In this document: piece by piece, positions 11,201-18,855 of the stretch | How the letters are laid out: each line of letters starts with the position of its first letter | Position numbering within the stretch: position 1 is the first letter of the stretch | DNA from: Saccharicrinis sp963677245 | GTDB lineage: Bacteria > Bacteroidota > Bacteroidia > Bacteroidales > Marinilabiliaceae | DNA: 64,000 nt | Reading direction: 5' to 3' | NCBI GenBank assembly: GCA_963677245.1 | Contig: OY781921.1 | Span: forward strand, 1,426,001-1,490,000 | Program-made: the position numbers and the translations under genes | The notes under the pieces: model-generated | Database searches by the model: none | What the model was told of the DNA's origin: nothing | What the model saw: the letters and a program-made list of their open reading frames with translations, nothing else

Positions 11201-12643
11201 AATAACATTTCCTCTGCAGGCCTCTTGTTGGCCATCTACCCAAAACGAATTATAACTACTTAGATATCCGAAACTGCTACACCCGGATTCTTCATTCAGA
11301 CCATTTTCGTCGAGCACACATAAATGAAAAACGCCGGAAGTGTTTTCTATAAAATAAGGTGTTCCCGTTGTTAGATCATTTAAATTGGCAGCACAACACA
11401 CCCATGAATCCTGACCGGTTAATTGCCCCGGAACCGTTTGCCAACTGTTCATGTATTTTTTCAAACTCAACTCATACCCCTGACTATCTTTAAAAACAAA
11501 AGACTTAATATCCTTTCGTTTTACTACAATATTCACCCAAAAGTCTCTATCAAAGACCCTTGTAACAGAAACTCTGGAAGATCCATTACAATAATACCTG
11601 GGCAATATGGCAGAACCTAATTCGTTAGCGGCACTTTCTGAATTATTTACCAATCCTGTTAACTGATAAGCATAGACTCTTTTCGTGGCATAGATAAATG
11701 CGGCATGATCGGAAAAATCAAATTCAGCTGTTTCACCCTTCTGTAAAAGTTTTGCAGTTTTTGACGTATTATTCAGGAATACCATTGTATTGTCTTCAAT
11801 AGCTAATACAAATACTTTCTGCACTGTATTGGTATTTTTAAAACTAGAAGGTGCCTTACTTGTATTAATAGCTACATATTCCTGACCAAGAGCATTTACC
11901 GGAATTAACTGGTCTCCTATCAGATCATTTGGATTACTTCCGGGATCTTCCATTACCGCATCATCCGAAATAGTCACCGCAATGCGTTTGTTTGCTCTAA
12001 TTTCCGTTCCAGCCAAGGCTCCCTCTGCAGAAATATCGGCACATTCAATACAGTATGTTTGCCCTTTATTAAGCACTATGTCAAAAGGAATATTCGCCTG
12101 ATGTCCGGTAATATCAACAGATGGTATTATTTCAATAGATGTTTGATCCTCTGTTGCAACAATATCAGCCTTTTCGCTTGCTGTACTTCTATTAGTTTGA
12201 TAATTGCCATAAGCGATTTGAGAAGGAATAAAAAACCACTTTCCCAATGAATTATCCCCTTTCAGGATAAATTTTTCGGCATTGTCAGGATTGCTCACCT
12301 CATAATAAACAGAGACTTCAGCATCAGATACGATACATATTCCTTTATTATTGATGTTATTAGCAGGTGAATTTTCTACTGTAAATGGATCCAATTCTAT
12401 TTTATACTGAGAATATGGATTCACCTTAAACTGACTTAATATCCGGTTATTTTCGGCAGGAATAAATATACTTACATTTGCTCCTGTTTCGTAAGTGGAA
12501 ATTCTGAATATAGCAGGACCATCTCCATGGACATCACTCACATCAGGAGCTGCAAACCAGTATATTTTATCTGGCTGAGCCTGAACACCTATTGTAATGA
12601 GCAACAATAATACTATGCCACTATAATATAATAAAGCACGCAT
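5282..12643 (-). CDS. Giant T9SS type-B cargo: IgGFc-binding-like N-domain, Ig/PKD-like repeats, CHU_C tail
   Basis: 2453-residue secreted surface protein. Signal peptide at 1-22 (ends in GVQA). Residues of about 25-465 resemble the IgGFc-binding-protein N-terminal domain (IYWFAAPDVSD, FIPSQIAYGNYQTNRS, GDQLIPVNALGQEYVAI). From about 470 to 2360 come many 80-90-residue Ig/PKD-like modules, each with a C-x-G/E-x-x-V strand, a W-S/W-Y-x-x-G strand and a 'V-T-D-x-x-G-C' strand. Three long super-repeats open with LGPDREECEG, LGPDRDECEG and LGPDRNECVG near residues 761, 1229 and 1691, giving a period of about 465. The last 85 residues (FFTPNYDGINDTWVV, FDRYGKLL) are the type-B sorting domain (TIGR04131/CHU_C). 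Likely role: adhesin or matrix protein; ligand unknown. Confidence 0.88.
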   Translation of the reverse strand: MRALLYYSGIVLLLLITIGVQAQPDKIYWFAAPDVSDVHGDGPAIFRISTYETGANVSIFIPAENNRILSQFKVNPYSQYKIELDPFTVENSPANNINNKGICIVSDAEVSVYYEVSNPDNAEKFILKGDNSLGKWFFIPSQIAYGNYQTNRSTASEKADIVATEDQTSIEIIPSVDITGHQANIPFDIVLNKGQTYCIECADISAEGALAGTEIRANKRIAVTISDDAVMEDPGSNPNDLIGDQLIPVNALGQEYVAINTSKAPSSFKNTNTVQKVFVLAIEDNTMVFLNNTSKTAKLLQKGETAEFDFSDHAAFIYATKRVYAYQLTGLVNNSESAANELGSAILPRYYCNGSSRVSVTRVFDRDFWVNIVVKRKDIKSFVFKDSQGYELSLKKYMNSWQTVPGQLTGQDSWVCCAANLNDLTTGTPYFIENTSGVFHLCVLDENGLNEESGCSSFGYLSSYNSFWVDGQQEACRGNVIPLTAKGGFSNYKWYSDISGSEVLSTSPELAVTESGKYYVDAINDEGCIFSDTIDVNFMLPEVELGNDTTICQGENLGYQLGNNYSSYSWSNGASGSSTQVNTQNAGSFMLGVEVADEYGCTNNDSVLITVSEVPEIKINKTEVCEGGLVVCESVFERYEWRFGGELINQNAAQSWIKPEESGEYSISGWTDDGCVVSSVVNLSVHPLPQFEFKNQFACQGDTVVIDAPNSFETYLWSDGSSLPQLELNDDANYWLEVTDENGCVYRNGASITFYKPLALDLGPDREECEGVLIHIAADSAYSNYNWFFKLDGDVASQEMPNKDSDYRIERAGVNHSGLYRLEAMDKNGCMVHDEVNLNIMPSDSLTLSVTQNLCEGQTVDLKVSAGYENYVWYKDDELLSEYENRNQILNIENAGVYRVEASSGVCMQATEIVVISHAIPEVQLEADVSLCGDETKEISINSYHSSSGADLDYLFWNEKEDVRFSNWQTSYLEVSQSGIYKVTVVDEFGCRAMDTMYVSQYMPEIVELGPDINRCEGEQVRIENPVLDAISYNWYLLSDTDREIVTQNNPIEILQPGIYELEIIDAHGCLSSDQVLVHFNSNPSVRIVGENEACGSTLLEVVSDLDDVDVVWNHTPGMNSAQIKVNSSGTYSVVVTDANGCSSLDSVSLLIHDIPQVNLTDLSACEGDTIWTSGPDGFITYEWSNGSTSKDIQILNSGNYELTVTDQNGCSGTNDMQVSFIRPVPLELGPDRDECEGSLVEIRANSQHTAYQWYFLPKASPDLKSTLLSNATQSYRIENGLIANSGIYSLEAQDENGCLVRDEVLVSFYEVSPETSTMTEYICMGDTFNVSGPEGYDTYTWYIDGTVTDSTFDVSQLEGITKEGVYRVEASLGACVKTNNIEVVRQVSPTVTLADLVWLCPGGQVDVTVENFYSNNSQLDYLYWNDNTQERINDWQTAKLEVGEAGEYSVTAVDEFGCMANDTIEVLKSLVPDLVVNESEACPHQELTFSIDDRFASYAWSNGDNDYTTVVNTGNEEYIQLEVEVLDNKGCAIKDTIGITVFNNPQIELSQTVVCEGSYIENMTSFERYEWMFNDTVLNIKESQNWIIPKKSGDYKVMAWTASGCAVTKDFSVTVHALPQMSLDNKQACEGDTIQIKAPLGFETYQWSTGENSDAIYLNSDTNYWLQVTDKYGCAGRAEASATFIQPMEIDLGPDRNECVGIDVNLQANALYSAHEWYFEPLEHKDEVQYLNQPGSSFQILNGSKSNSGLYTVEALDVNGCAVKDEVLVKFYQVNPPQLKMEEHLCPAEDIVISATEGYDSYTWYYNEQPISTANNQPDLRGINTPGLYKVEVTSGKCSNSKEIEVVQHQAPSVRLSDDFSLCKKENGVISINKYFSEENAVLSYYFWSNNPQIRLRDWQSSGLSVFQAGTYGVTVVDENGCSASDEVLVTNYPDLKLDLGDPISICPGTSVHIESPVDSSNQWIWFSRLLSSDQVLTNNSDLEISDGGEYIIKVEDIYGCTTQDTLIVNMLKEPQVHIEGNTFACGQTSLYLNADGENYTYRWNDSPELNTYSLNVSNSGTFKVDIWDENGCHNSDQAEVQIYPLPKLDLLNDTVCAGQKGMLSAPSGEYNYLWSNGEKTSSISVWDGNYTLKLTDKFGCEIEGKASVIWRSLPKVDLGPDLVICPLEERQLDAGSDYSSYQWHNGSSSETIIASLLDTVNQVFVTDKYGCTGFDTQTTKFKVAPEIDLCSDTSVCKHQITILNAGAGFDEYLWNDGDQNQIKEISEPGMYWINVSDGCFLFSDTARIAHWDMPVVAVLDTSLYAQIVVRGVGGTEPYRYALDQGLPQNTNVFKDLKNGYHEIEIIDQNGCNAFANITLSNVYDIDIPEFFTPNYDGINDTWVVEGIERFTDSVIKIFDRYGKLLAKFYASERGWDGTYLNKPMPTDDYWYVIEGLPAGKTLKGHITLKRE

Positions 12644-13073
12644 ATTACCTTACATTAAGCTTTTTATCATCGAAGAACATCCTTGAAATATCAATTTGTT
12701 CTTTTTTTGATATCAACTTTTATCTTAGCTATTTCACAAGCTAATTGTAAAAGCAAGTCAGAAAACCTTTCATTCTTATAATGGATAAAGAACCAGGTTT
12801 GAGCGCAATCACTAAAGTTTACGCCCCCACTTACTGCAGGTTGCTCACTAATTGACAGAAAACAAGACAGTTTAAAATGATTCAATGACCATTTTGTAGG
12901 ATTGCCCAATTCATATTATGCATTAATCAATTAAAAACGACCAATTAATCAATCGCACATAAAACCAAGCCATTTACATTAACATCACCATTCCTGATGT
13001 CAACAACTAACTTCTGTGTTTTAAATTATTTGTAGTGAATGAGAATCTCTGCTTAAGATGTTTTATCGTTTTT
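12644..13073. other. 430-base intergenic region without a convincing gene
   Basis: Separates the giant cargo gene from the deacetylase gene, both on the minus strand, so it should hold the cargo/porP promoter close to 12644. A 72-codon minus-strand frame (12691-12909) has no recognisable family, signal or start context and is not called. No repeat or clear terminator seen. Confidence 0.5.
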
Positions 13074-14144
13074 TTATTCAGTTTGGGCAGGATTAACAAA
13101 CAATTTACTCCACCAACACCAGTTTCCTTTTTCATCTTTTCCGGTAAAGGTTAATAACACTCTTCGGGAGTTAGCTGGCATTTTCAAATTGACAAATAGG
13201 GAACCGTCTTCAAATCGACTGACTTTTGAATTTGGCTTGTTATGAAAGAAGCAATTTATGGACTTAAAAGATTGGATTGAATCAATAACAAACTTGTTTT
13301 TATATGAATCGCCTGGAGAAAGCACTTTCGGAAATGGAAGTTCATCTGCTATCGCCATGCTGGTCATATTTACTTTGGATTTAAACTGCTCCATCCCTAC
13401 ATAATTGCCAGCTATTGGAAATCGCGGAATAGCATATCTATTTGAATATGCGCTCCAAACGCCTGAATTTTGTGCAAAAGCTAAAAGATATCCTCTTCCC
13501 TTCAATTCCTCGGCCATCATTTCATCGAACTCTCCGTAAGGATAGGCATATACACGCGGAATATATCCTAAACTATCTTTAAACAACTTCTCTGAGATTT
13601 CTAGATCCTTAATAAACAAGCTTTTTCTTATTGAATCAGGCGTGCTTAAGAAATATGTATGTTTATGCGAATGCGAACCGATCTCAACTCCGGTATTAGA
13701 CAATTCCTTAATTTGTTTCCAACTCAAATAATCGCCCCAACCCACACTTTCTGTGTTTACGAATAGAGTTGCTTTTGCTTTGTATTTCTTGAAAAGCGGC
13801 CATCCATTAGTATAAAAGCTTTTTAAACCATCATCTACAGTAATAAAAACCTTCTTTGCTGAATCTTTAGCCTGTGTTAATAACTCTGAAACCGTATAGC
13901 TTTTAAATCCTTTTTGTTCCAGATATTGCAATTGCTTTTCAATTTGTTCTAAAGGTGTATTGGTAGAAGGATAACGATTATCGCCAAAACGATGATATAC
14001 CAGTCCTATCGCGTTAAAACTTTGGGGTAAATCTATATTTTCCGGAATACTTTTGGAGGTATTTTGAGATGTTCCATTGCATCCGATCAAAGCCAGAAAC
14101 AATGCTAAAACATAACTATTGATCCAACATTTCTTTCCACACAT
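13074..14144 (-). CDS. Polysaccharide deacetylase family lipoprotein
   Basis: NodB-type carbohydrate esterase domain (metal-dependent N-deacetylation of a glycan). The metal-binding motif TVDDG is seen, followed by the HSHKH pair (H-S-x-x-H) and the AYPYGEFDE substrate-groove motif. The start is set at the third of three consecutive ATGs (14144) because this gives a proper lipoprotein signal, CWINSYVLALFLALIGC, with the lipidated Cys in the lipobox LIGC; a longer frame to 14207 has no sensible signal. The chosen start overlaps the end of the upstream glucosaminidase gene by 29 bases, which implies coupled translation. The last ~100 residues after the catalytic domain are a separate beta-rich part. 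Substrate (peptidoglycan, poly-GlcNAc or another polymer) is not known. Confidence 0.8.
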   Translation of the reverse strand: MCGKKCWINSYVLALFLALIGCNGTSQNTSKSIPENIDLPQSFNAIGLVYHRFGDNRYPSTNTPLEQIEKQLQYLEQKGFKSYTVSELLTQAKDSAKKVFITVDDGLKSFYTNGWPLFKKYKAKATLFVNTESVGWGDYLSWKQIKELSNTGVEIGSHSHKHTYFLSTPDSIRKSLFIKDLEISEKLFKDSLGYIPRVYAYPYGEFDEMMAEELKGRGYLLAFAQNSGVWSAYSNRYAIPRFPIAGNYVGMEQFKSKVNMTSMAIADELPFPKVLSPGDSYKNKFVIDSIQSFKSINCFFHNKPNSKVSRFEDGSLFVNLKMPANSRRVLLTFTGKDEKGNWCWWSKLFVNPAQTE

Positions 14145-15006
14145 CATCATCCATATTAAATGCCTGTAACTGATAAGTATCGTACAAATGCAAATCATTA
14201 AATTCAATCACATTGCGCAAAGAACGAACATACTCATATCGTTTTTCAGAGTAGTTACTTAAGTACCAAATTAAGCGATAAGGATTTTCTGAGTGCAAAC
14301 GGGCTGCCCTAAATTGCTTATAAGCGCCTGCCTTACCTATGGTGACTAAATAATCATAAATCGATTCAAATAAAGAGTCATATTTTCTTAGGTAAATATC
14401 GGTACTTCCTCTACTCTGACTCGCTCTGATTCTTTTTTCATTTCTATTATATGACCAAATACCAAAAATATTGTTGGCTTCTCTGCAAAAACGAGAGGTT
14501 CCCCAACCACTTTCGATAGCAGCTTGCGCCAAAATAATAGAAACCGGATGAGGGTGCATTCGTTTCAACAATTCCTGAATATCTTCAGTTTTAAACTCCT
14601 TTTTTATGCTTTCGAGATATATAGAATCGCGTTCTGTTCCCACTCCTGCTTGCAGTGCAGCATCCAGCTCCAATACTTTCATTCTTTTCTGAAGCAATTT
14701 TTCGCGGGCTAGTAATATAGACGGCACCATCAGCTCAATAAATTTTTGCATTCTTTCTTTATAATGCATACCTCCTAAATCGGGTACTTGCTGATAAAGT
14801 ATCGGACTTACCAAAGTATCTTCCAACGCTCTTATGGAATCTACATCATCGCTATGGCATAAATAGATCGACGAAAGCTGAGGCTTAGGCTCAGAAACAC
14901 GCTGAAGAACATTAATTAAGACTCCTATTAGCACCACAATAAATAATGCCAGTGTTGTTCTTTGCGACCAGAATTCTTTAAAACTTTTAAGCGATGACGT
15001 TACCAT
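14116..15006 (-). CDS. Bax-like glucosaminidase-domain protein
   Basis: 296 residues. An N-terminal membrane anchor sits at about 17-38 (TLALFIVVLIGVLINVL), and the catalytic domain is on the periplasmic side. The domain reads SIILAQAAIESGWGTSRFC, then ANNIFGIWSYN and IYDYLVTIGKAGAYKQFR, matching the glucosaminidase (GH73-like, Bax) family; the Glu of AAIESGWG is the expected general acid. Proteins of this type cleave peptidoglycan glycan strands between GlcNAc and MurNAc. The following deacetylase gene overlaps its 3' end, so the two enzymes probably act together on cell-wall glycan. It starts with MVTSSLKSF, 60 bases after the permease stop on the same strand. Confidence 0.82.
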   Translation of the reverse strand: MVTSSLKSFKEFWSQRTTLALFIVVLIGVLINVLQRVSEPKPQLSSIYLCHSDDVDSIRALEDTLVSPILYQQVPDLGGMHYKERMQKFIELMVPSILLAREKLLQKRMKVLELDAALQAGVGTERDSIYLESIKKEFKTEDIQELLKRMHPHPVSIILAQAAIESGWGTSRFCREANNIFGIWSYNRNEKRIRASQSRGSTDIYLRKYDSLFESIYDYLVTIGKAGAYKQFRAARLHSENPYRLIWYLSNYSEKRYEYVRSLRNVIEFNDLHLYDTYQLQAFNMDDDVWKEMLDQ

Positions 15007-15066
15007 ACACTTTTTTAAATTTATGATTTACTTAAAGATAACAAACTATATGCATCATTCCATCTC

Positions 15067-16311
15067 TTATTCATAACGAAGAGATTCTATTGGGTCTAAT
15101 TTTGAGGCTTTAATTGCCGGCATTAAACCTGAAAGCAATCCTACTACTAAACACAATATAATACTGATGGTTATCCAAATCCAGGGAACTACAAAGCCCG
15201 ATTTTAATACGATGGATATGATATTTCCTACCATAATTCCCAATAATATACCACAAGCACCTCCCAATATCCCAATCATAACCGACTCCATTAAAAACTG
15301 ATCTCTTATTGCTTTACTTGTGGCGCCAATGGCCTTTCTAATTCCAATTTCCCGGGTTCTTTCTGCTACAGCTACCAACATGATATTCATTAAACCTATA
15401 GCAGCTCCAAACAAGGTAATAAAACCAATTACATTAGCAATAATGGTTACATTAGATAAATTTTCGATAAGCATCCGGGATAGGTTATCACTTTTTACGA
15501 TGTTAAAATTATTTTCATCCGTAATTTTTAAGCGACGCACCAGACGAAAGGTTCCTGTTGCTTCGCTAACTGCAGCATCTAAATGCGCAGGATTATTAGC
15601 CATTACCTCTATTTTATACGACATTTTTGGCCAACTGAATTTTTGACGCACATTACTAACCGGTACAATGATAATGTTGTCACTTTGTCCTCCAAACCCG
15701 GCTCCTTTTTTTTCTAGTACTCCAATAACCTTGTATTTAATTCCTCTCACACTCACCACCTCATCAATAGCTGAGGTTTTCTCCGGAAACAATTTATCAT
15801 ACAGATCAGCTCCCAATATGGCAACATACCGATTATCATTGATATCACTTTTAACCAAAGCCCTTCCCTCTCTGATAGTATGTCCTGAAGTAGTCATAAA
15901 GTTTTCATCCACACCAAATACTCCCACATTGGGGTTGGTTTTTCGCGATGCATATTTAACGGTGAAATTTCCATATACCTGATGATAAACTGTGACCACT
16001 GCAGGAAAATCATATCTTTCTTTAAACTCTATAGCCTCTTTATAGGATATAAAACCATAATCTTTTGTCTTATGGCGTTGCTTACCAATTCTTATGTCCT
16101 GCCCCCAATTTTCAATTAAAAAAGAATTGGCACCCATACCTGTAAAATTAGAGGAAATAGACGTTTCAATAGATTGGACTGCCGTGATAATACCAATTAA
16201 AGCCGTAATACCAATGGTAATAATAACAATGGTTAAAATGGTTCGTAACTTATTGGATTTAATGGCTCCGGCGGCTACTTTAATATTTTCGAAATAAAGT
16301 TTTGAGGCCAT
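15067..16311 (-). CDS. ABC transporter permease, MacB/FtsX type
   Basis: 414-residue inner-membrane protein. One transmembrane segment near the N-terminus (LRTILTIVIITIGITALIGI), a large periplasmic MacB core domain (about 45-280), then three C-terminal segments forming the FtsX domain. The family signature TREIGIRKAIGATSKAIR is present around 315-335. These permeases pair with a LolD/MacB-type ATPase for lipoprotein or peptide export or signalling. No ATPase gene is in the window, so the partner must be elsewhere. It is divergent from the PagL-like gene at 16515 and is followed by the glucosaminidase/deacetylase pair, giving an envelope-remodelling neighbourhood. Confidence 0.9.
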   Translation of the reverse strand: MASKLYFENIKVAAGAIKSNKLRTILTIVIITIGITALIGIITAVQSIETSISSNFTGMGANSFLIENWGQDIRIGKQRHKTKDYGFISYKEAIEFKERYDFPAVVTVYHQVYGNFTVKYASRKTNPNVGVFGVDENFMTTSGHTIREGRALVKSDINDNRYVAILGADLYDKLFPEKTSAIDEVVSVRGIKYKVIGVLEKKGAGFGGQSDNIIIVPVSNVRQKFSWPKMSYKIEVMANNPAHLDAAVSEATGTFRLVRRLKITDENNFNIVKSDNLSRMLIENLSNVTIIANVIGFITLFGAAIGLMNIMLVAVAERTREIGIRKAIGATSKAIRDQFLMESVMIGILGGACGILLGIMVGNIISIVLKSGFVVPWIWITISIILCLVVGLLSGLMPAIKASKLDPIESLRYE

Positions 16312-16427
16312 GGGTTTGCTTTATTTTAAAACGAATATATAGCTTTTTTAGAATATACGGCTATTTTATAGATTATTAGAAACGAGAGCTAAGAAATAGA
16401 AAACCTCTCTTTTTAAGTTTTAGATTC

Positions 16428-16460
16428 TACTAAACAGTTTAGTACAAAATGTTACTTTTG
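16428..16460 (+). promoter_or_regulatory. Candidate operator and -7 box upstream of the PagL-like gene
   Basis: A perfect 7-bp dyad, TACTAAA (16428-16434) and TTTAGTA (16438-16444), centred on CAG. It lies immediately upstream of a TACTTTTG -7 element (16453-16460). The dyad falls in the spacer between -33 and -7, a typical place for a repressor. No clear TTTG -33 is seen, which would fit a regulated promoter. The regulator class cannot be named from this. Confidence 0.45.
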
Positions 16461-16514
16461 CCTCAGATTTAAAACTTTTAAGTGTAAAGCACCATTTGAA
16501 TGTGCTGATTAAGA

Positions 16515-17639
16515 ATGAAGAGATTTATTTTTTTTATCTGCACCCTAGTAACAATACAGGGACCTGTTTTTGCTAAAAAAAACAACGATGGCAATCAGCC
16601 TCATTCCTACTTAACGGCCAGAATACATCGTGGTTTTTCCATTCCTCATCATTCAAACATGGTGTATATTATTAACGATTATACCAGCGGATTGGAATTA
16701 ACCTACGGGCGTTCCTTATTTGGGACTAGCAACTGGGAAAAGTTTTTCAATTATCCGGAAATAGGACTGGGCTTTTTTTATACTTCCTTAGGCAATAATC
16801 AAATATATGGCAAAGGCTTTTCAGTTTTTCCTTACGTAAATTATTACTGGTTACGAAGCCCACGTTTCTCTATTCAAAACAAAGTTTCTATGGGGCTTGG
16901 TTACGCCACCAAACCTTTCGATATTAATACCAATAGCTACAATACAATTTTTGGATCACATTTTAATGTGTATGTTGGTTTTGGATGTATGTTCGATTAT
17001 CGCGTAAGTAAAGAAGTAAGTGTATCGCTGAGCGGAAACTTAAATCACCTTTCTAACGGAGCAGCAAAAAAGCCAAATCATGGCGTTAATGTATTATCAA
17101 CCAGTTTAGGAGTAAAATATCATTTCAATAAGCAATTAACACCCCGTATTCAAAAGGTAAAAGCTCCCGCTTCAAATGCACGTGAAATAAATATAATAGG
17201 TAGCATTGGTCGAAGTCAGGGTACGATGGTGAACTCAGAAAAATATTGGAATGCCAGCGTTAGCTTAAACCATTTATGGTATTTATCCGAAAAAAGAGCC
17301 ATCGGATTAGGACTTGATAATTTTTATTTTCCGGCGGCTTCCAACGTCTGGATCGCTTATAGTGACAAACAAGTGAATAAACACTATTCGGGACTGGACT
17401 ATTGGGCTAGTGGGATTTTTGCTTCGTACAATGCTTTTTTAGGTAAAACCACTCTTTTTATGAATATTGGGTATTATATCAGAACCGGAGTTGAATCACC
17501 ACAAAAGCTTTATCCGCGCATGGGAATCCGTTATAATTTAACCCCACGTTTAATAGCTAATTTTAGCGTAAAAGCCAGCTTTTTTAAATCCGAATTTCTG
17601 GAGTTTGGCCTGGGATATCGATGGAAATATAAAAAATAA
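16515..17639 (+). CDS. PagL-like acyloxyacyl hydrolase (lipid A deacylase)
   Basis: 374-residue outer-membrane barrel with signal peptide (cleaved after GPVFA). The PagL catalytic signature is visible: H178 and S180 in NHLSNGAAKKPNHG, corresponding to the His/Ser of the H-x-S-N motif and the P-N-x-G that follows. Known members remove an ester-linked acyl chain from lipid A in the outer membrane. The protein is about twice the length of classical PagL; it has a second run of strands (about 210-374) that looks like another half-barrel, as is common in Bacteroidota homologues. It is followed after 10 bases by a GIN-domain lipoprotein, probably the same operon. A dyad lies in the promoter region. 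Confidence 0.8.
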   Translation: MKRFIFFICTLVTIQGPVFAKKNNDGNQPHSYLTARIHRGFSIPHHSNMVYIINDYTSGLELTYGRSLFGTSNWEKFFNYPEIGLGFFYTSLGNNQIYGKGFSVFPYVNYYWLRSPRFSIQNKVSMGLGYATKPFDINTNSYNTIFGSHFNVYVGFGCMFDYRVSKEVSVSLSGNLNHLSNGAAKKPNHGVNVLSTSLGVKYHFNKQLTPRIQKVKAPASNAREINIIGSIGRSQGTMVNSEKYWNASVSLNHLWYLSEKRAIGLGLDNFYFPAASNVWIAYSDKQVNKHYSGLDYWASGIFASYNAFLGKTTLFMNIGYYIRTGVESPQKLYPRMGIRYNLTPRLIANFSVKASFFKSEFLEFGLGYRWKYKK

Positions 17640-17649
17640 AACATACAGT

Positions 17650-18399
17650 ATGAAGGCCATATATATTCTCCTATTAATAATATCTCTTCCGGCATGTAGC
17701 TATATCCAACACCTAAAAGATGATGGCGAGATGCTGGAGAAAACCTATGAGGTAACTGAATTTACCCAAATCATAGCTGATAATTCTTTTGAATTTGTAT
17801 TTGAAAATTCCAATTCTCAAACTATCAGCATTGAGGCTATGGAGTACATTCTGGAGGATGTTGAGCTAATACAGGAAGGTAATACACTCATTTTTTCTCA
17901 TAAACACCCTGGTGTTCTGCAAAAGCAAAAAGTACCAACTGTGACGATTAATGTACCTTCCAATTTAAATATCACTTTAAACGCTCCTTGCGAATTAAAA
18001 ACAAACGAGCTCATTAATCTCAATCGTTTATCAATAGTGAGTAATGGCTCAGGCTCCTTTTCGGGATGCGATTTACAACTACATGCACAAAGCATTAAGC
18101 TGACCTGCTATGCCATTGATAATATTGGGAACTTTTATTTAGCTGGCACTTGTCCTTCATTACAAATACATATTGAAGGCGGTGTTAATGTTTGGGCAGA
18201 ATCGCTAGTTTCGGATCAGGTTAGTATCATACATAAATCAATCGGTTCTTGCCATGTTAATGTTAACGAGTCGCTTAACCTATCCATATTCTCATCTGGA
18301 AATACTTATTATTCAGGTAATCCGGAAAATATAAATGTGGAAAAAGGAGAAGATATTCATCTAAAAGCAAGCGGCGAAATATTCAGCTCCAACAATTAG
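17650..18399 (+). CDS. GIN-domain (DUF2807) lipoprotein
   Basis: 249 residues from ATG 17650. This start is chosen because it begins a lipoprotein signal (MKAIYILLLIISLPAC, lipidated Cys16) and follows the previous stop by 10 bases; a longer in-frame start at 17605 lies inside the PagL-like gene. The mature part has the repeated strand pattern of the DUF2807 'head GIN' domain: early FTQIIADNSFEFVF, VTINVPSNLNITL, and short ladder-like strands with NGSGSFSG and SGNTYYSGNPENINV. This right-handed beta-helix-like domain is widespread in Bacteroidota envelope proteins; its role is undefined. Co-transcription with the lipid A deacylase is likely. Confidence 0.75.
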   Translation: MKAIYILLLIISLPACSYIQHLKDDGEMLEKTYEVTEFTQIIADNSFEFVFENSNSQTISIEAMEYILEDVELIQEGNTLIFSHKHPGVLQKQKVPTVTINVPSNLNITLNAPCELKTNELINLNRLSIVSNGSGSFSGCDLQLHAQSIKLTCYAIDNIGNFYLAGTCPSLQIHIEGGVNVWAESLVSDQVSIIHKSIGSCHVNVNESLNLSIFSSGNTYYSGNPENINVEKGEDIHLKASGEIFSSNN

Positions 18400-18855
18400 A
18401 TGCATGAGTAAATAACCATCAGTTCTCTGGCAATAAAGGAGGGCTTGGGTATATGACCATGATTTCCCTGACGAAAAAAGGATGCTTTGGGCAAATGACC
18501 AAGACTTCCCTGACAAAAAAGGAAGCTTTGGGCAAATGATTATTAGAAGTGATTCATTAGAATTTATCTTACTCATTAATTAACGACTACCTTATGGCTA
18601 TGCTCGGATAATTGTTAACTGTTCATTGATATCTGCTATCTGATTCTTGTAAACATTCTATTTTGTTTGTTGTTAATGAGTATGAAATATAGACTTACTT
18701 ATTTAACTATGATAAAAGGCAGTATTTATTTTTATTTTTTGCTAATTTTGCTCACCGCAAAAAAATTTAACGGCAAGATACTGACTTACCCTATATTCTA
18801 AAGCTTAAGCAAATCTTGTTCAACAAAGTAGAAACACTAAAACAATTGAATAATT
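18400..18855. other. 456-base intergenic region with imperfect tandem repeat
   Basis: Holds a repeat of about 42 bases at 18441-18538 (listed separately) and the aconitase leader. A TAATTTTG -7-like box is at 18743-18750 without a good -33 match. A 71-codon minus-strand frame here (18361-18576) runs through the repeats and is not accepted as a gene. Confidence 0.5.
18441..18538. repeat. Imperfect tandem repeat, unit about 42 bases, 2.3 copies
   Basis: The block G-CTT-TGGGCAAATGACC ... CTTCCCTGAC-AAAAAAGGA recurs: ATGACC occurs at 18453 and 18495 and ATGAtt at 18535, giving a period of 40-42 bases. TTCCCTGAC-AAAAAA occurs in both full copies. Confidence 0.7.

Noticed and set aside
12691..12909. 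72-codon minus-strand frame upstream of the giant cargo gene
   Set aside because: No family, signal peptide or start context recognised; Cys/Trp-rich sequence looks like chance reading of an intergenic region. A decayed gene cannot be excluded.
14145..14207. Longer N-terminus for the polysaccharide deacetylase
   Set aside because: It would lie wholly inside the glucosaminidase gene and precede the lipoprotein signal by 21 residues.
17605..17649. Upstream start for the GIN-domain lipoprotein
   Set aside because: Lies inside the PagL-like gene; the lipoprotein signal begins at 17650.
18361..18576. 71-codon minus-strand frame over the GIN gene end
   Set aside because: Overlaps the real gene and reads through the 42-base tandem repeat; its internal repeats reflect the DNA repeat.
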